From Gavia stellata (taxonomy: Eukaryota; Chordata; Aves; Gaviiformes; Gaviidae), in NCBI RefSeq assembly GCF_030936135.1, contig NC_082637.1, positions 12,041,001 to 12,105,000 on the forward strand: 64,000 nucleotides of DNA, given 5' to 3'. Numbering within the stretch: position 1 is the first letter of the stretch; every line of letters begins with the position of its first letter. Shown here piece by piece: positions 1 to 12,343 of this stretch. Made by a program: the position numbers and the translations under genes. The notes beneath the pieces are model-generated. The model ran no database searches. It saw nothing but the letters and a program-made list of their open reading frames with translations, and was not told the DNA's origin.

Positions 1-53
1 CCAGACCTCCCCAGCAGGGACAGGAACACCCCATACCTGCCCCCCACCCTCAC

Positions 54-3000
54 CTTTGGGGCTCAGGTCCATGCCCTCGATGTAGAAGGGGCCGTTGCGC
101 AGGGCGACCTCCTGCACGATGATGCCAAAGCTGTAGACGTCAGCTTTCTGCATGCCCGGGGTGGGCAGACGTCCCTTCTGCAGCAGTTCTGGGGCTGTCC
201 ACAGCTTCTCTGGTGGGACATGGCCATGGGGTGGTGAGGCAAGGCCACCCCATCCCCCTGGTCCCCCAGTCCCCGGCGGTAGGCACTCACTGGCATAGAG
301 AGCGTGCGTGTCCTCGCCGTCACAGGGCGAGCGGAAGCTAGCCAGCCCATAGTCAGTGATCTTCAGCACGAAGCGGCTGTCCACCACGCAGTTGGATGAC
401 TTGAGGCTGCCGTGGTGGCCGATGATGCTGTTGTGCAGGAAGGCCATTCCCTAGGACAAACAGATGTAGTGAAGCTGGCAGCTTTCAGGCACCTCCCCCA
501 GTTCCTCGTGCCCCTTGCTCGAGTACCTTGACGATGTCGTTGATGAGGGAGTAGCGAAACATCCAGTCCAGGTTGATGCTCTCGTTCTCCAGGACGTCCT
601 GGGGCAGCACATTGAGTAGACCCCACCAAGCACCCAGGCAATGGTGGCACCAGCACCAGCCTCACCAGGCACCCAGCTGTGGGAGGCTCCATGGCACCCA
701 CCCCCTCCTCTCCCCTGGCCTCTGACACCTGCTTGGGCAGCTCTGCTGCGAGTCTTGTAGGGCTTGGGTGGCCACCAGCATCTACAGCTCTGTCCTCAAT
801 ACCCAGCCCAGATGGGTCACCTGAAGTGTCTAATTATCACCCCCCGTGTCCCCAGGCACCCTTACCTGCAGGCTGCCCCTTGGGCAGTACTCGGTGACGA
901 TGCAGATGTTGGGGGGATCGATGCATGCCCCGATGAAGCGGGTCAGGTGATTGAACTGGATGTCCCGCATCTGGAGGTGGAAGTGGAACCCAGCTGGCAC
1001 TGAGGTTGGGGGGGATGCACTGCTGCTCCCACCAGCCCCACCCCCGCTGCCAGGACCAGCCACTGCACCCCCAGGCAGGGTGCCCACCCCAGCTCAGACC
1101 CCAAACCTACGTGTTTCAGCTCGAAGAGCACCTGCCGCGTCAGCTCGATGCGCTTCTTGTTGATGTGCTTGATGGCCACCACGTTGCCCTGGGGTGCCAA
1201 GGAGGGGGAAGAGGTCAGCGCCCACTGGGCAGATTTGGGGAGGGGAGGAAGTTGCCAGCATCCCATAGGGAGGGGGTGCAGCCAAGGGGGAGCACCTCAA
1301 CAGGGCTGGGGGGTTTCAGGGGGAGGGCTCAGCTCCCCACCCGCCACACTGACCTTGAAGTGGCCGGTGTTGGCGAAGATCTGGTACTTGCCATGGGTGG
1401 TCATCAAGGAGCCGTAGCTGGAGCCACGCTGCAGGTAAGGAGGGGGTTAGGGATGGGGACCTCAGGGCAGGGGGTGACAGGCCCTAATGGAGCAAGGCAG
1501 GGATACCCAGGGGTGTGCAGGGGATAGTGCAGCACGAGCTCTGAAGGGTCAGGGTAAGCTCTGCATGCTCTGTAGGGAGGATGAACCCTATAGGGTGAGG
1601 TATGGTGTGCTGCAGCGGATGTAGGGGAATGTAGGGGATGGATAAGGTGTGGCTGTGTAGAGGATGGAGGATCACGCAGGGGCTTGATGAGGTATGGTGC
1701 TCTGTAGGGGATTCAGGGCTGTGTAGGGGATGGATCAAGCATGGCTCTGCAGGGGATGGAGAGCTATGTAGGGAGGGTGGGCTGCGTAGGGGATGGATGT
1801 AAAGTGGCTGAGGCTCTGTAAGGGATGCATGCAACGGGGCTGTGGCTCTGCAGGGGACGGAAGGCCGTGCAGGGAATCAACAAGGGAGGAGTGTTGTGTG
1901 GTGAGGGAGGGCAGCCCAGGGGCAGGACAAGGGTGGTGCCCCGGGACTGGCAGCTCTCACCAGGGACAGGGTGAGCCGGCTGCCCGCTGCCTTGTGGTAC
2001 CGCTCAGGGCTCCCAAATTGCAGCTCGTCCCAGCGGATCCTCCAGAGCATGCTGGCAAGCTCCTTCTCCAGCATCAGCTTCCTGGGGGTCACATTGGGGT
2101 GAGCTCCCCATACCCCTCCCGCCCTGCACGTGCCCCTGCCAGGCTGAGGGGTGACCAGTGCCAAGGCAGGGGCTCCCCCAGCCCCAACTGACCTGAATAT
2201 GAGGAAGCTGGAGATGCCAAACATGACGAAGGTGAGGCCAGTGCCCAAAGCCACGATGGCCAGCATAGAGAGGGGGGCTGCAGGCAGGAGGGAGAGTCAG
2301 TGTGGCCTGGCTGACCATGGGCACCAGGTTCCCATGGACCCACAGGGAAGGGTGGTGGGGACTGAGGGATGTGGGGGCCTGGTACACCCACTTTTATCGC
2401 AGGAGGGGTCATCCACATCAAAGACACAGGGCGGGTTGTCCAAGGGGGGGGCTCCCTTCACCCAGGGAATGGGTCGTCCCAGCCAGTGGATCTGCTTCTC
2501 CACACCTGAGTAGTGTCCCACCACCTACAGCAGAGAAAACTGAGGTCCCCCCAGCATCCCGTCCCCCAGCCCCAGCTGCCAGCAGGATCCCAGTGACGGC
2601 CCCCACCTCATACTGCCCGCTCTCAGGGTCGCCCATGGCCCATAGGTTGAAGTCCGTGTCCCGGTCATTGTTGCTGTCCATGCTCACCAGCCCTGTCACT
2701 CCTGTGGGAGACGAGAGACCCGGGTGGGACGGGGACTGGGTCTCAGTGACCTCGCAGCACCCCCGTCCGGGCCGCCCCACCCTATCCTTACCCTGGAACT
2801 TGCGGTCCCGCATCTTCTCGATGATGTGGGTGGCATTTTTCTTGGAGCCGCCCTCCCGCAAGGTCTCATTCAGCACCATGGCGTACAGCAGCATCCCGTC
2901 ATAGAAACACCCCGCCACCAGGTTCATCTGCCAGGGGGGACCTCAGTGCACCTGCGGCCATGCACACGGGGGTACCCCAGCCACAAGACCCCCACACTGG

Positions 3001-6000
3001 GGCCACACACCCACCCATGGCCCCACAGCCCCACGCCAGGGCCACAGTCACACTCACGGCCCCATAGCCCCACATCAGGGCCATGCACCCACCCTGTGGG
3101 GATGGCACTGCCCATGGCTGTTGCCACCAGGGATGGTCCCTCTGGCATTGTCCATGGCCATGTCCCATCCTCTGCACCCTGGTGAGGTGCCACAGCCCCA
3201 TGGGGAGGGTCCCCACCATGCCATCACGCAGGGAGACTCACTTACCAGGGAGTAGTTGAGCTGCACCCCGAATTTCTGCTTGGCTCGCAGGATGAGCTGG
3301 GTTTGGAAGTGCTGGTACTCAGGGTTTTGGGGCTCATAGTAGGTGATCACCAGCACCATCTGCAAGCAAGCACAGTACCCCACTTCACACACTGGGGCCA
3401 GGCTGGGGAGGTCCCTATCCCCGTCCCCAAGTAGGCGGGCGCAGCTCACCTGGAAAGCCTCGCGCAGCCCCGAGTCCTGGCCTGGGCTCTGCTGCCAGGG
3501 CTTGAAGGGGTCACGGGCAGAGTCGCCCCGCAGGCTCTCCCCAAAGACGTCCAGGTAGAAGAAGACGTAGTCACCGTTGGTGAGGTTCTCCCGCTGCGCC
3601 AGCTGCATGATCTGCCGCAGCATCTCCGGCGGCCCACAGAGATACACCACTGCCGGCGAGACACGGGGTGTCAGGGGGACAATGCCCTGGGGCACCCTGC
3701 TCAGGCATGGGGTGGGATGCTTTCCCTTGGGGAGATGGAGCAGAGCAACCCCGGGGGCACACTCGGTTGCTGCGGGGAGGACGGAGCAGGCGGATGGAGC
3801 AGTGCTCAGCTCACCGCCTTCTCATGCCACATGCCCCGTGGCCACAGAGCCCACTCAGCCCCACCGCCCTCGCTGGCCCTGACCCACTGTTGTTCCATCA
3901 CCCACCTTGGGCTGAAGTGGGAAAGGAGAACAGGGGAACCCTTGCTCCAAAATAGGAGGCAGACACTCCACTCACAGACCCCACGCACCCGGCTCCAGCA
4001 CCCATGCACACCCTGCTCCAGCAAAAGCCACCCAGGGGATGTCTCCCCCGGCACCAGCTCCCCAGCTGCTCCCTGCCAGTCCCAGCCAGGGGACTGGGAG
4101 GCCAGGAGAGGCGTCAGGGCCGTGCACCGGAGGCCCCTGGGGAACCCGGGCTGGGGAATGGGACAAACCCATGTTTGGGTTCGCGGCCGGCTGGCCGTGC
4201 GGCAGGAATGTGCAGGTTCCCAGATTCCAGCACCTTCGGCGGCGCCGGCGCTAATTGGAAACAGAGCATCTCGCTGGTGTGACCCACACGGCAAGGGGGT
4301 GCCCGGGCCCCGGCTGGCTGCCCCGCGTGCCCCCACCCACAGCTGGGGGCTCGGCTAGCCGCGATGGGATGCCCACCCACCTGTTGCGTGGGGACAGCGT
4401 GGGGCTGGCACAGGGCACCACGGGCTGTGGGGACGGGTGCCTGAGAGTGTCCGAAACCCCCCCAAGCAGGGGCCCTCCTTGCCCTTGCTGAGGATCCTGC
4501 CACTGCCTCCTCCCTCCCCCCGGAAAACCAGGGCCCCCGCTCCAGCCAGCCTGGCTGGGAACCCGGGATTGAGCAACGGAGGAGGCGGCGGCGGCGGGTG
4601 CTGGAGGAATGTCACGCTCGGGCGCTGGCCCCAGTGCGCAGCCCTTCTGCATGGGGCCCAGCACCCCGGCTGGATCCAGAGCATGGGGAGGGTGGGGGAC
4701 AGCAAGGAAGCCCCGCGCCCTGGGATGGGGTCCCTGCTGCTGGAGGGCACCCCGCCATGCAGGCAGCAGGGCTGACGGGGTCACCCCCAGGGGCAGCGAA
4801 GCAGCCCACGGGTGGGAGAAGAAACCCAGCACAGCCACCTTGGGCACAGGAAACCCACAGCGACGTGGGGAGCTGCTCCTGGGCACGGGGCAGAGGAAAT
4901 TACAGCAGCTTGAGCTGTGCATGAGCAAAAGCCTGCTTCAGGGTCTGAAATGGTTTCCCTCTGAGCGCTGCAATACCTCAGATAAACACTCTTGGCTGCC
5001 CCACTTCGCTAGTCCTGCACCCAGAAATGTGCCATCCCCACATTTCTCAGCCAGGATAGGCAGCTCAGCATCTTCCTGGCATGCAGAGGCTGAGGGGTCC
5101 CCCCACGGGAACACAGCATGGGACCCTCCCCATCCCATCGCAGGCGCCAGGAAAAGGCAGCCCACGGCACCGCACGGGCTGGGGAGCCACAACAGCTGGT
5201 GGCAGATGGTGGGACACCCTGGGCAGCCGGCCCCCGCGGTGGCGGCGGCAAAAGCCCGCCTGGTCAAAGGCCACCGAGCAAGGGGATCGATGGCGCCTGG
5301 ACGGCTCCCCAGGGACAGTCTGCATGAGCTGCGCAGAAGGGAAGGGTCAATGCTCAGGGCTCTCCATGATGCTGGCAGCTGCCTCCAGCTGGCAGCCTCC
5401 TGCCTGGCCAGCAGCACCCCTGCCTGCTCACCTCCCCCCCCGGGGGGCCGGCGAACAGCCAAAGGCAGCCTCAGCATCATCGAGGACAAGGGGAATGGGG
5501 TCCTGCAAGGCTGGGGTGCATGCAACCCCCAGGCATTTACTTAGGGGGTGCCCGTGATGCAGAAGGCAGAGTGCACAGTCCCAGGGGACAGGTAGGACCC
5601 TGAGCGTGCAGACGGGGTGGCAGGACACTGCCTGACCCCTGCATGATGGAAGATAACCCTAAAGTGAGGGCAAATCCCTGCAAATCCCAGTTTCAAGCAG
5701 CCCCACCAGCATAGGGCACTTCAGCGCAGAGACCCTCGCCCCAGCCCGGGGGTATTGCAGGGGTGAGGACCAAATGCACTCCCCTCCCGGCGGCAGCAGC
5801 CGGCCATCTCCCCAGGCAGGGGACCTGGGCTTTGCAGGCAGATGCTCCAGTAATTCCCTCAACCACAGCTCTAATTATATCAGCGCTTTTGCAAGTGGCA
5901 GGAGAGACGTGGGCCCCTGCACGTCGCCCAGGCAGCGGTGAGAGGGGCAATGGGAAGTGCGAGGCGGCCATACACGGGACAGGGTGATGCACCCACATCC

Positions 6001-9000
6001 CTCCATGCCTGCTCTTTGGAGCAGTGAACGTCAGGCATCAGCAGGTTAGGGGACACATGGTGGGGCAGGGAAGCGGCTTTCCCCAGGAAAGGTTTACTAA
6101 ACTCCTGCCCACCACCTGGCAGAAGGAAGGTGACACCAAGAGGGATGGCATGCGGTGTCATTGCAGAACATGGACATGGATGTGGCTGTGGCCAAAGCTC
6201 CTGCTTCCCTCTCCATGCCATGCCACACAGGAGTGGGCACTCCTGGAATGGCCTTGCAATGTCCCCACTCCCTGCCCCACACCCCCGAGGCTAGGAAAGC
6301 ACCCAACATCAGCATCGAAGTCCTGCACACCCATCCCCATTGGGCCAAGCACTCAGCTCCGCACCCTGCCCCCATCTCTGGGCTGTGGCCAGAGGGGTCC
6401 AGACCCCCCCCGCACGCCGGCTTGAAGGGTTCCCAGATCTCTGCCCAAGCCTGGTGTCCTCCCCCAGCCGCCGACAGCCACGACCCCCTGCCTGCACCTG
6501 GAGGGATTGATTACCATCAGGGTGATTTACGGGACCAAGCTGGAAACATTGATGGGAATCGCTGATTTTAGCCCTTTTCCCCGCATGCTCCTTTGCCCCT
6601 GTCCCATGTGAAGATCCACACCCCACGGCTGGTGACGGCACACCAGGGAGCCTCCATCCCAGCCCCTTGGCCAAGCAAACCAGAGGGGCAGCCACAAGCT
6701 GCTCAGCTCCTGCGGTCCATCACGGGATGCCCAGCCCCACGGACCTAGCCCCACCAGCCTCACTCCCAGGGGTACCTGGTCCAGCACCCCAAAGCACCCC
6801 AGCCACGTGCCCCCATCCTGGTCCCGTGCAGCCTAGGCCATGTCTCCTGCTGGCCCATCTGGCCCCACTCATCCCGGCTCAATGTCCTTCTTAATGACAC
6901 AGCATCTCAGGATCCATTAAGAAGCATCGTGGAGCGGCTGGCTCCGGGATCGATACACCCCGCTCATCAATAATGAAAGAGCATCAGGCTGCCCTTGCTC
7001 TCCAGCTGCCTCCATAAGCCCCTCCATTTCCTCCCGCTCCCAATATAGCTGGTCTCCTGGGCACTCACAAGGCACCAAATTGATTTATCCCGTCATCAGC
7101 AGGGTGGGGCCATCCCCAGCCCCATCCCTGGGGCACAGCTGGGACAGGCACAGCCCCGGGGAACCCAGGTGCCAGGCTGGGGGGCTCTGCCTGAGCATGG
7201 CAGGGCCACCTCGACGTGTCGGCACCAGGCTGCTTTAGGCACGTAACCGCAGCCAGCGCTGCCCTTCAGACGGCCACGTCCACACCGTCACCCACAGCCT
7301 CTGAGGAGGTGGCTGGGTCCTGCTTGCCCCTGGGGACTCCTTGATCCTGCTAATGCAAGAGGGTAGGGTGGCCCCAGCACCCCTCACATCACGTGCCCCA
7401 CCGAGGTGAGGGTCCGCCCTGGCTCTCCCCCAGCACAGGGTGACCGGGCAAGGGGACAGGAAGGGGAACTCTGTGTCCCCCAACCCTGCCCTGGACCCCC
7501 CCCACTGGCACTGGGGTGGCCCAGGGGTCCCGGATCCTGCCTTGTCCCCTGTGGACCCACCTCCCCATCCAGGTCCCGCTGCTCCTCCAGCCCCACCACA
7601 ACCAGATGTGCCCATCCCTTGCTGCGCCCTCCATACAACCTGCTTTGCCTACCCCTCCCCGTGCCCCACACAGGTCCCACTGCACCCCTTGCTGTGCCCC
7701 ACAGGGGTCCCACTATGTCCTTGGCCCCCTCACTGCACCCTACACAAGTCCCACGGTGTCCTCAGACCCTCATTGTGCTCCACAAAGGTGCCACTGTGTC
7801 CTCGGCCCCTTGCTGTGCCCCACAAGGGTTCCACTGTGTCCTTGGACCCTGGCCGTGCCCCACACGGGTCCCACTGTGTCCTTGGACCCTGGCCGTGCCC
7901 CACACGGGTCCCACTGTGCTCCTCAGCCGTTGCTGTATCCTACACGGGTCCCATTGCATCCCCATCGCCTTGCTGCACCCCAGATGGGTCCCACCGCTCC
8001 CCCAGCCCCTTGCTGTACCCTACGTGTGCCTCACTGCATCCTTGGCCCCTCGCTGTGTTCCAGATGGGTCCCACTCCACCCTGAACCCCTTGCCGTATTC
8101 TACATGTGCTTCACAGTACCCCCAGCCCCTAGCTGCACCCCAGACAGGTCCCACCGCACCCCCAGCCCCTTGCTATACCCTACATGTGCCCCATTGCACC
8201 CCCGTCCCCTCGCTTCACCCCACACGGGCCCCACCGCACCCCTGTGCCCTCACCGTGCCCCACACGGATCCCACCGCATCCTCAACCCCTCGCTGCGCCC
8301 CAGGGAGGATTTTGCCTCCTCCCCTCCCCGAGCCCTGCGCGGTTCCCCCGCGGGGAGCCCCCTCCGCTTTCCCTCCCCGGGCGCTCAGCCCTGTCCCGCG
8401 CGGGGTCGCCCCACGCCCTACCCCCCCCGCCCCCCACGCCGCGCCGCCCCACGCACCGCGCCCGTTGGCCTTGATGAAGTGCACGGCGGTGTCGGGGCCG
8501 CCCTCGTCGGGGGAGTAGATGTGGTGGCGGACGGTGAGGTTGCTGCCGTCCTGCAGCTCCTGGTAGACACCCTCGACGGTGAAGTAGTAGGGTCGGTCGT
8601 CGGTCTTGCGGTCCACGTAGAGGAGGACGGCGCGGGCGCTCCAGTTGAAGTGGGCGTGGAGGTGGGAGACGAAGGCACCCAGTTTAGGGGCCGAGGGGCC
8701 GGTACGCACCGTCGTGCTGTAGTGCTCCCGTTTGCGGCTGAAACCGGCCGCCACCGCCCCGCCGGTGATGAGCGGCAGCCGCCAGTGCGAGGCGAAGCGC
8801 CCCACGGAAGCGGCGGGGTAGACGCAGCCCGGCCCGAAGAGGACGTCGGGGTCGTGGTAGAGCTTCAGGTCCACGGCGTTGAGCGGTGCCACGTACTCGG
8901 AGCAAGCGCCCTCCAGCTCCGAGCTCATGAACTCGACGCGCACCGAGAAGGGCCGCGGCAATAGCGGCGGTTCGCCCCGCTCCAGCGCTTCCAGCGCCAG

Positions 9001-9210
9001 GCTCAGCGCCGGCCCCACGCGCGGCCAAGCCCACGCGTAGCTCACGTTGCGCTCCGGCAGTACCACCGCCACCGTCAAGTTGGCGACCGCCCCGTCGGGG
9101 GTCGCCGCCCGCCGCCCCCCTCCCGCCGCCGCCGCCGCCGCCGCCGGCACCAGCAGCGCCGCCGGCAGCAGCAGCGGCAGCAGCAGCAGCAGCGGCAGCC
9201 GCGGAGCCAT
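54..9210 (-). CDS. NPR2: NPR2, natriuretic peptide receptor B (5' 14 exons; gene runs off the left edge)
   Basis: Single-pass membrane receptor for C-type natriuretic peptide; the intact protein makes cGMP. Coding exons, 5' to 3' on the minus strand: 9210-8457, 3649-3450, 3359-3246, 2927-2792, 2701-2607, 2524-2392, 2277-2193, 2081-1961, 1428-1354, 1188-1111, 970-866, 598-527, 450-291, 209-54. All have GT/AG sites and the phases close, giving 761 codons plus one base. In order they encode a leucine/alanine-rich signal peptide, the ANF-receptor ligand domain ([20 protein letters not shown]), a membrane segment in exon 7 ([16 protein letters not shown]) and the kinase-homology domain ([38 protein letters not shown]). 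Exon 9 keeps the serine-rich [16 protein letters not shown] stretch, which in mammals holds the regulatory phosphorylation sites. The dimerisation helix and cyclase domain lie outside the window. NPR2 is chosen over NPR1 by sequence match and by its MSMP/RGP1/GBA2 neighbours. The start is the ATG before the only signal peptide. Confidence 0.96.
1490..1890. repeat. Degenerate tandem repeat in NPR2 intron 8
   Basis: The intron between exons 8 and 9 is largely degenerate copies of a GTAGGGGATGGA-type core mixed with GGCTCTGTAGGG phrases. It has no splice or coding features. Confidence 0.6.
2940..3230. repeat. CCCCACA-rich degenerate repeat in NPR2 intron 3
   Basis: The intron between exons 3 and 4 is filled with loosely repeated GGCCCCATAGCCCCACA / AGGGCCATGCACCCACC phrases. 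The copies are diverged and no fixed unit length is clear. Confidence 0.4.
6880..7100. promoter_or_regulatory. Candidate regulatory island in NPR2 intron 1
   Basis: An AT-richer block with several TAAT and ATCAATAATGA-type motifs stands out from the surrounding GC-rich intron. This composition is typical of conserved non-coding elements, but conservation cannot be tested here. Inference only. Confidence 0.2.
7630..8310. repeat. Minisatellite in NPR2 intron 1 (about 40-60 bp units)
   Basis: More than a dozen diverged units carry the phrases CCCTTGCTGTGCCCCACA and GGGTCCCACTGTGTCC in regular alternation. One unit is repeated without visible change at about 7838-7917. The repeat creates long spurious open frames on both strands. 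Confidence 0.85.
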
Positions 9211-9450
9211 GGGCCGCGCTGGCTCCTCCGCCCCGGCCGCCGCCCGCGGCTCCTGCGCCCCGCCGCGCCCCCGCCCCGCCGCCTGCGCCCTCCCCCGGGC
9301 GGCACCGCCCCGGGCCGGCCAGCGCCCTCTGCCGCCGCTCCCCGCCCGGCCGGACGGCACGGGGATGGGCGGCACCGCGGAGGGGGGCGGGGGGGTCCCC
9401 AGAGAGCGGGGCCGGGGAGGGGGCTGGTGGGATGGGGCGCTGGGGAGGGG
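8300..9450 (-). promoter_or_regulatory. CpG-rich island covering NPR2 exon 1 and its promoter
   Basis: CpG dinucleotides are dense across NPR2 exon 1 and a short distance upstream, then thin out on both sides. No convincing TATA box lies upstream of the start codon. This fits a TATA-less CpG-island promoter. The transcription start cannot be placed from sequence alone. Confidence 0.6.
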
Positions 9451-9665
9451 TGCGCCGGGCCTGGGGGAGGCCCGGTGGGAGGGTGGAGGGGGGCTCGCCT
9501 TCCGCGTGCCCCCGGTGGAGGGGTTGGGGGGGGGCTGTGGGGTTCTCAGTGTGGGGGTTAGGGAGGGGGGTCTCCAGGTCTGGGAGTTGGCAGGGACTGA
9601 GGAGGGGTGCCTGGGTTCTGGGGGGGTCCCGCTGGGAGAGGCTGGGGATCGGGGTGTCCGAGGGG

Positions 9666-9880
9666 GGGGTGAATTGAGGAAGGGGTATGTCGGTTCGGGG
9701 CGGGGGGGTGTCCAGTGAAGAGGGGTTGGAGGGGGCATCCGGGTTCGGGGTGTCCCCGGGGGGCGGAATTGAGGAAGGGGTATCTCGGTTCTGGGGGGGG
9801 AGTCCAGTGAAGAGGGGTTGGGAGCGGGCATCTGGGCTCTGGGGTGGTTGGGAATTGAGGAGGGGACACCTCGTCCTGAG
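9666..9880. repeat. G-rich tandem repeat upstream of NPR2 (about 100-bp unit)
   Basis: Two neighbouring units both start with GAATTGAGGAAGGGGTAT and continue through TCCAGTGAAGAGGGGTTGG. A partial third begins near 9851. The copies differ by substitutions and small indels. Confidence 0.6.
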
Positions 9881-11423
9881 GGTCTCTATAAGGGGTTGGG
9901 GAAGGCCCTGGGCAATGGGGTGCGGGGTGGGGGGTGTTGTTGGGGCCTTGGTAAAGGACTGCCCTGGGGAGGGGTGTCCCCACTGGGGGCGGTGGTGAGG
10001 AGGTACACGGCTGTGGAGTGCAGCCGGCTGGCAGGGCAGGGGACATCCAGTGCCCTGGGTGTGGGTATACCCCTGGGGGGCAGAGGGGGAGGTTGGGGAG
10101 GTCCCTGGGGATTTGGGGTGCAGGGGGGCGACTGGGGAGTCAGGCCCTGAGAAGCGGGATGTGCTGGGGATCCAGATGTCCCGGACACCCAGAACATCCC
10201 CCCAGCAGTGGAGAGTGCAACTGGGGAGCCGTGCCACTGGGATCTAGTGTCCCCGCTGCCTGACCCTGGTCCACGCATGGCCTGGCCAGGGCAGGCAAGC
10301 AGAGGGGGGCTGGGGGCGGGGGATGCTGGGGGGCTGGAGGCCGCTGCAAGTTTTAAGGCTCCAACCCCTGTGCTATGGGGCGCAGGCCTGTGAGGTAGTG
10401 GGGTAGGGAGGTGGGGGGCTGCGAGGGGAGCAGAGGGGCTGGGACGCAGCCCGTGGAGCACAGGGGAGCGCTCTGGGGGCAAGGACTAGCTATAGGGCAG
10501 AGAGCCCTGCGCAACCCCCCAGGACGCCGTGGGGCTGGGATAACCCGGGCAGAGCGGTGCTGCCGGTCATCTCCGGGGATTTGGGGAAGCACCCGAGTGG
10601 ATGGCAGCCCCGACTGCCATGGGGGGCTGCCCCAGCCCGGGGGGACACACAGAGGTGCCCTTTGTTTGCAGGTGGGGCCCCGGTGGGGCCGGGGCTCGGC
10701 GGGGGCAGCGTGCCTGCGGTGCATTCCTTGCATTCCCAGTCTGCTGCCTGCTCCCATCGGGTGGGGAGTGGGTGTGTGTTGCCAGCCCCTGCCCCACGGC
10801 TCAAAGCTATGGGGGGTGGCACGCGTGTGTGGGGCACAGGGGGGAGCGCAGCGGGAGCCCAGTGGCTGTGGGTCTTGCTGGTACTGCCGGCCCTGCAAAG
10901 TCCTGCAGGGATCGGATGCGTGAGGGATACTGTGCTGAGCGGTGGGCAGGGGAACCCTGTCTCCTCCTGCGATTTGGGGCAGGCCACCAGAGCTGCCTGT
11001 GCGGAGCTGCGGGCATGGCACCCCCGGGTGCCCCAGCACAGGTTCCTCCACAGCTGGGGCTGCCGGGAATCACAGCCCCTCTCACTGTCCCTGCCGATGC
11101 CACTGCAGGTGTCCCCACCATGTCCTTCCTGTCATCGCAGGGTCAGGGAGCTCAGCTCACCCAGCCCGGCACAACCTGAGCTGGGGGGATTCGGTTGCCA
11201 GCTATAAATACCCCAGTCAGGTTGTGGCATGGAACCAACAGCGGTGCTTGAGCCGAAGGACAGCACTGCTGCAGGACTGTCAAATCCAACTGTCAGCAAA
11301 CAGAGACGAGAAAGGAGAAGTTGGGAATCTGGAAGAGCTTCTCCATGGGGTGTGAGGCTGGGCATGGTGACGGTCCCACCAGGGACCACAGCCTCTGCAA
11401 AATCACCCCTGCTGCTGGGGGTT

Positions 11424-11515
11424 CACGGGGCATTGATGGTGCCCAGTCCTGTGCCCCACGTGTGACCCATGCGGGGCACTGATGGTGCCCAGTCCTGTGC
11501 CCCACGTGTGTCCCC
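11424..11515. repeat. Tandem duplication of about 46 bp
   Basis: Two adjacent copies share GATGGTGCCCAGTCCTGTGC followed by CCCACGTGTG. They differ at only a few positions, so the duplication looks recent. Confidence 0.75.
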
Positions 11516-12343
11516 ATGCTGGGCAGCCCAGCGCCGGGGTGTCTGTCCCGAGCCACAGTGGCATCTCCGAGCCTTGGGCTGGGCTCACTTGGTGGCACTG
11601 GCCAGGGTGCACTGTGGGGCAAAGGGACTGGGGAAAAGCCTTCTGCGACCTGTGTCCTCTCCCTGCCTGCAGCAGGCAGGGAGCAGGCAGCGAGTCACCC
11701 GTCTGGGCAGTGGTGATGCTCTCGCAGGACCTGCCATGGGCAGGATGCAGCCAGCGGAGGACAACGGCCCTGGCAAATTACAAAAAAAAAAAAAAGATGT
11801 GGGGGGGGAAAAAGCAGAGGGGGGTGGAAGGAGTGTGGGAGCAGCCTGGGGGGACTCACCACAAGTGGGATGGTGTGCCCTGTGCGGGGGGGGGTCCGTG
11901 GGTGCCAGGGTACCCCGTGTTTGCGTGTGCATGCCAGCAGAGGGGGCCCGGTCACCGCCGCCTGTATTCCGTACACCCCTACAACCGGGGACACCGGCGA
12001 CAACCTGCCGGCTGTGCCTGCTGCCCCTCGGACAACCAGGCAGCCGGAGGGCATGTGGGGCAGCTGCCCCGGCTCTGTGTCCCTTGTGTGACCAGGGCAT
12101 CCCCCCACAAGTGCACATGGGGCAGAGGAGCCGAGGTGGGGATGGGGTCTTACGGGACTTGGTACACTTGCTGTCCCCCAGCCTGCGCCCTGGGGCATGC
12201 TCACTGTGCTTTAGGGTTTTTGTAACTCCGTCTCGCCTTCCCGGTCCCATGGTCTCACACCGAGCTTTAGCTTTTCTGCACTTGGCATCCCAGGTCTCAG
12301 AGCTGACAAGTCTTCCTTCCACGGGGCTGTGCCCAGCACCCTG

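Larger units (their letters stand above)
3650..8456 (-). other. NPR2 intron 1 (4.8 kb)
   Basis: It separates the large first exon from exon 2. The 3' half (plus 3650-6000) is GC-rich single-copy-looking sequence. The middle has AT-rich islands near 5840-5890, 6500-6560 and 6880-7100. The 5' part (7630-8310) is minisatellite. The open frames seen here are uninterrupted only because stops are rare in GC-rich or repeated DNA; none has splice support. Confidence 0.8.

Noticed and set aside
4609-5544. 311-codon plus-strand open frame inside NPR2 intron 1
   Set aside because: GC-rich chance frame, no codon bias or recognisable domain.
7516-8964. 482-codon plus-strand open frame
   Set aside because: It is the translation of a minisatellite plus the antisense of NPR2 exon 1.
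54-9210. NPR1 as an alternative for the left gene
   Set aside because: Ligand-domain phrases and the MSMP/RGP1/GBA2 neighbourhood fit NPR2.
8215-9831. 538-codon minus-strand open frame spanning NPR2 exon 1
   Set aside because: Only 8457-9210 of it is coding; the upstream part is proline-rich repeat translation before the signal peptide, and the downstream part is intron past a clear donor.
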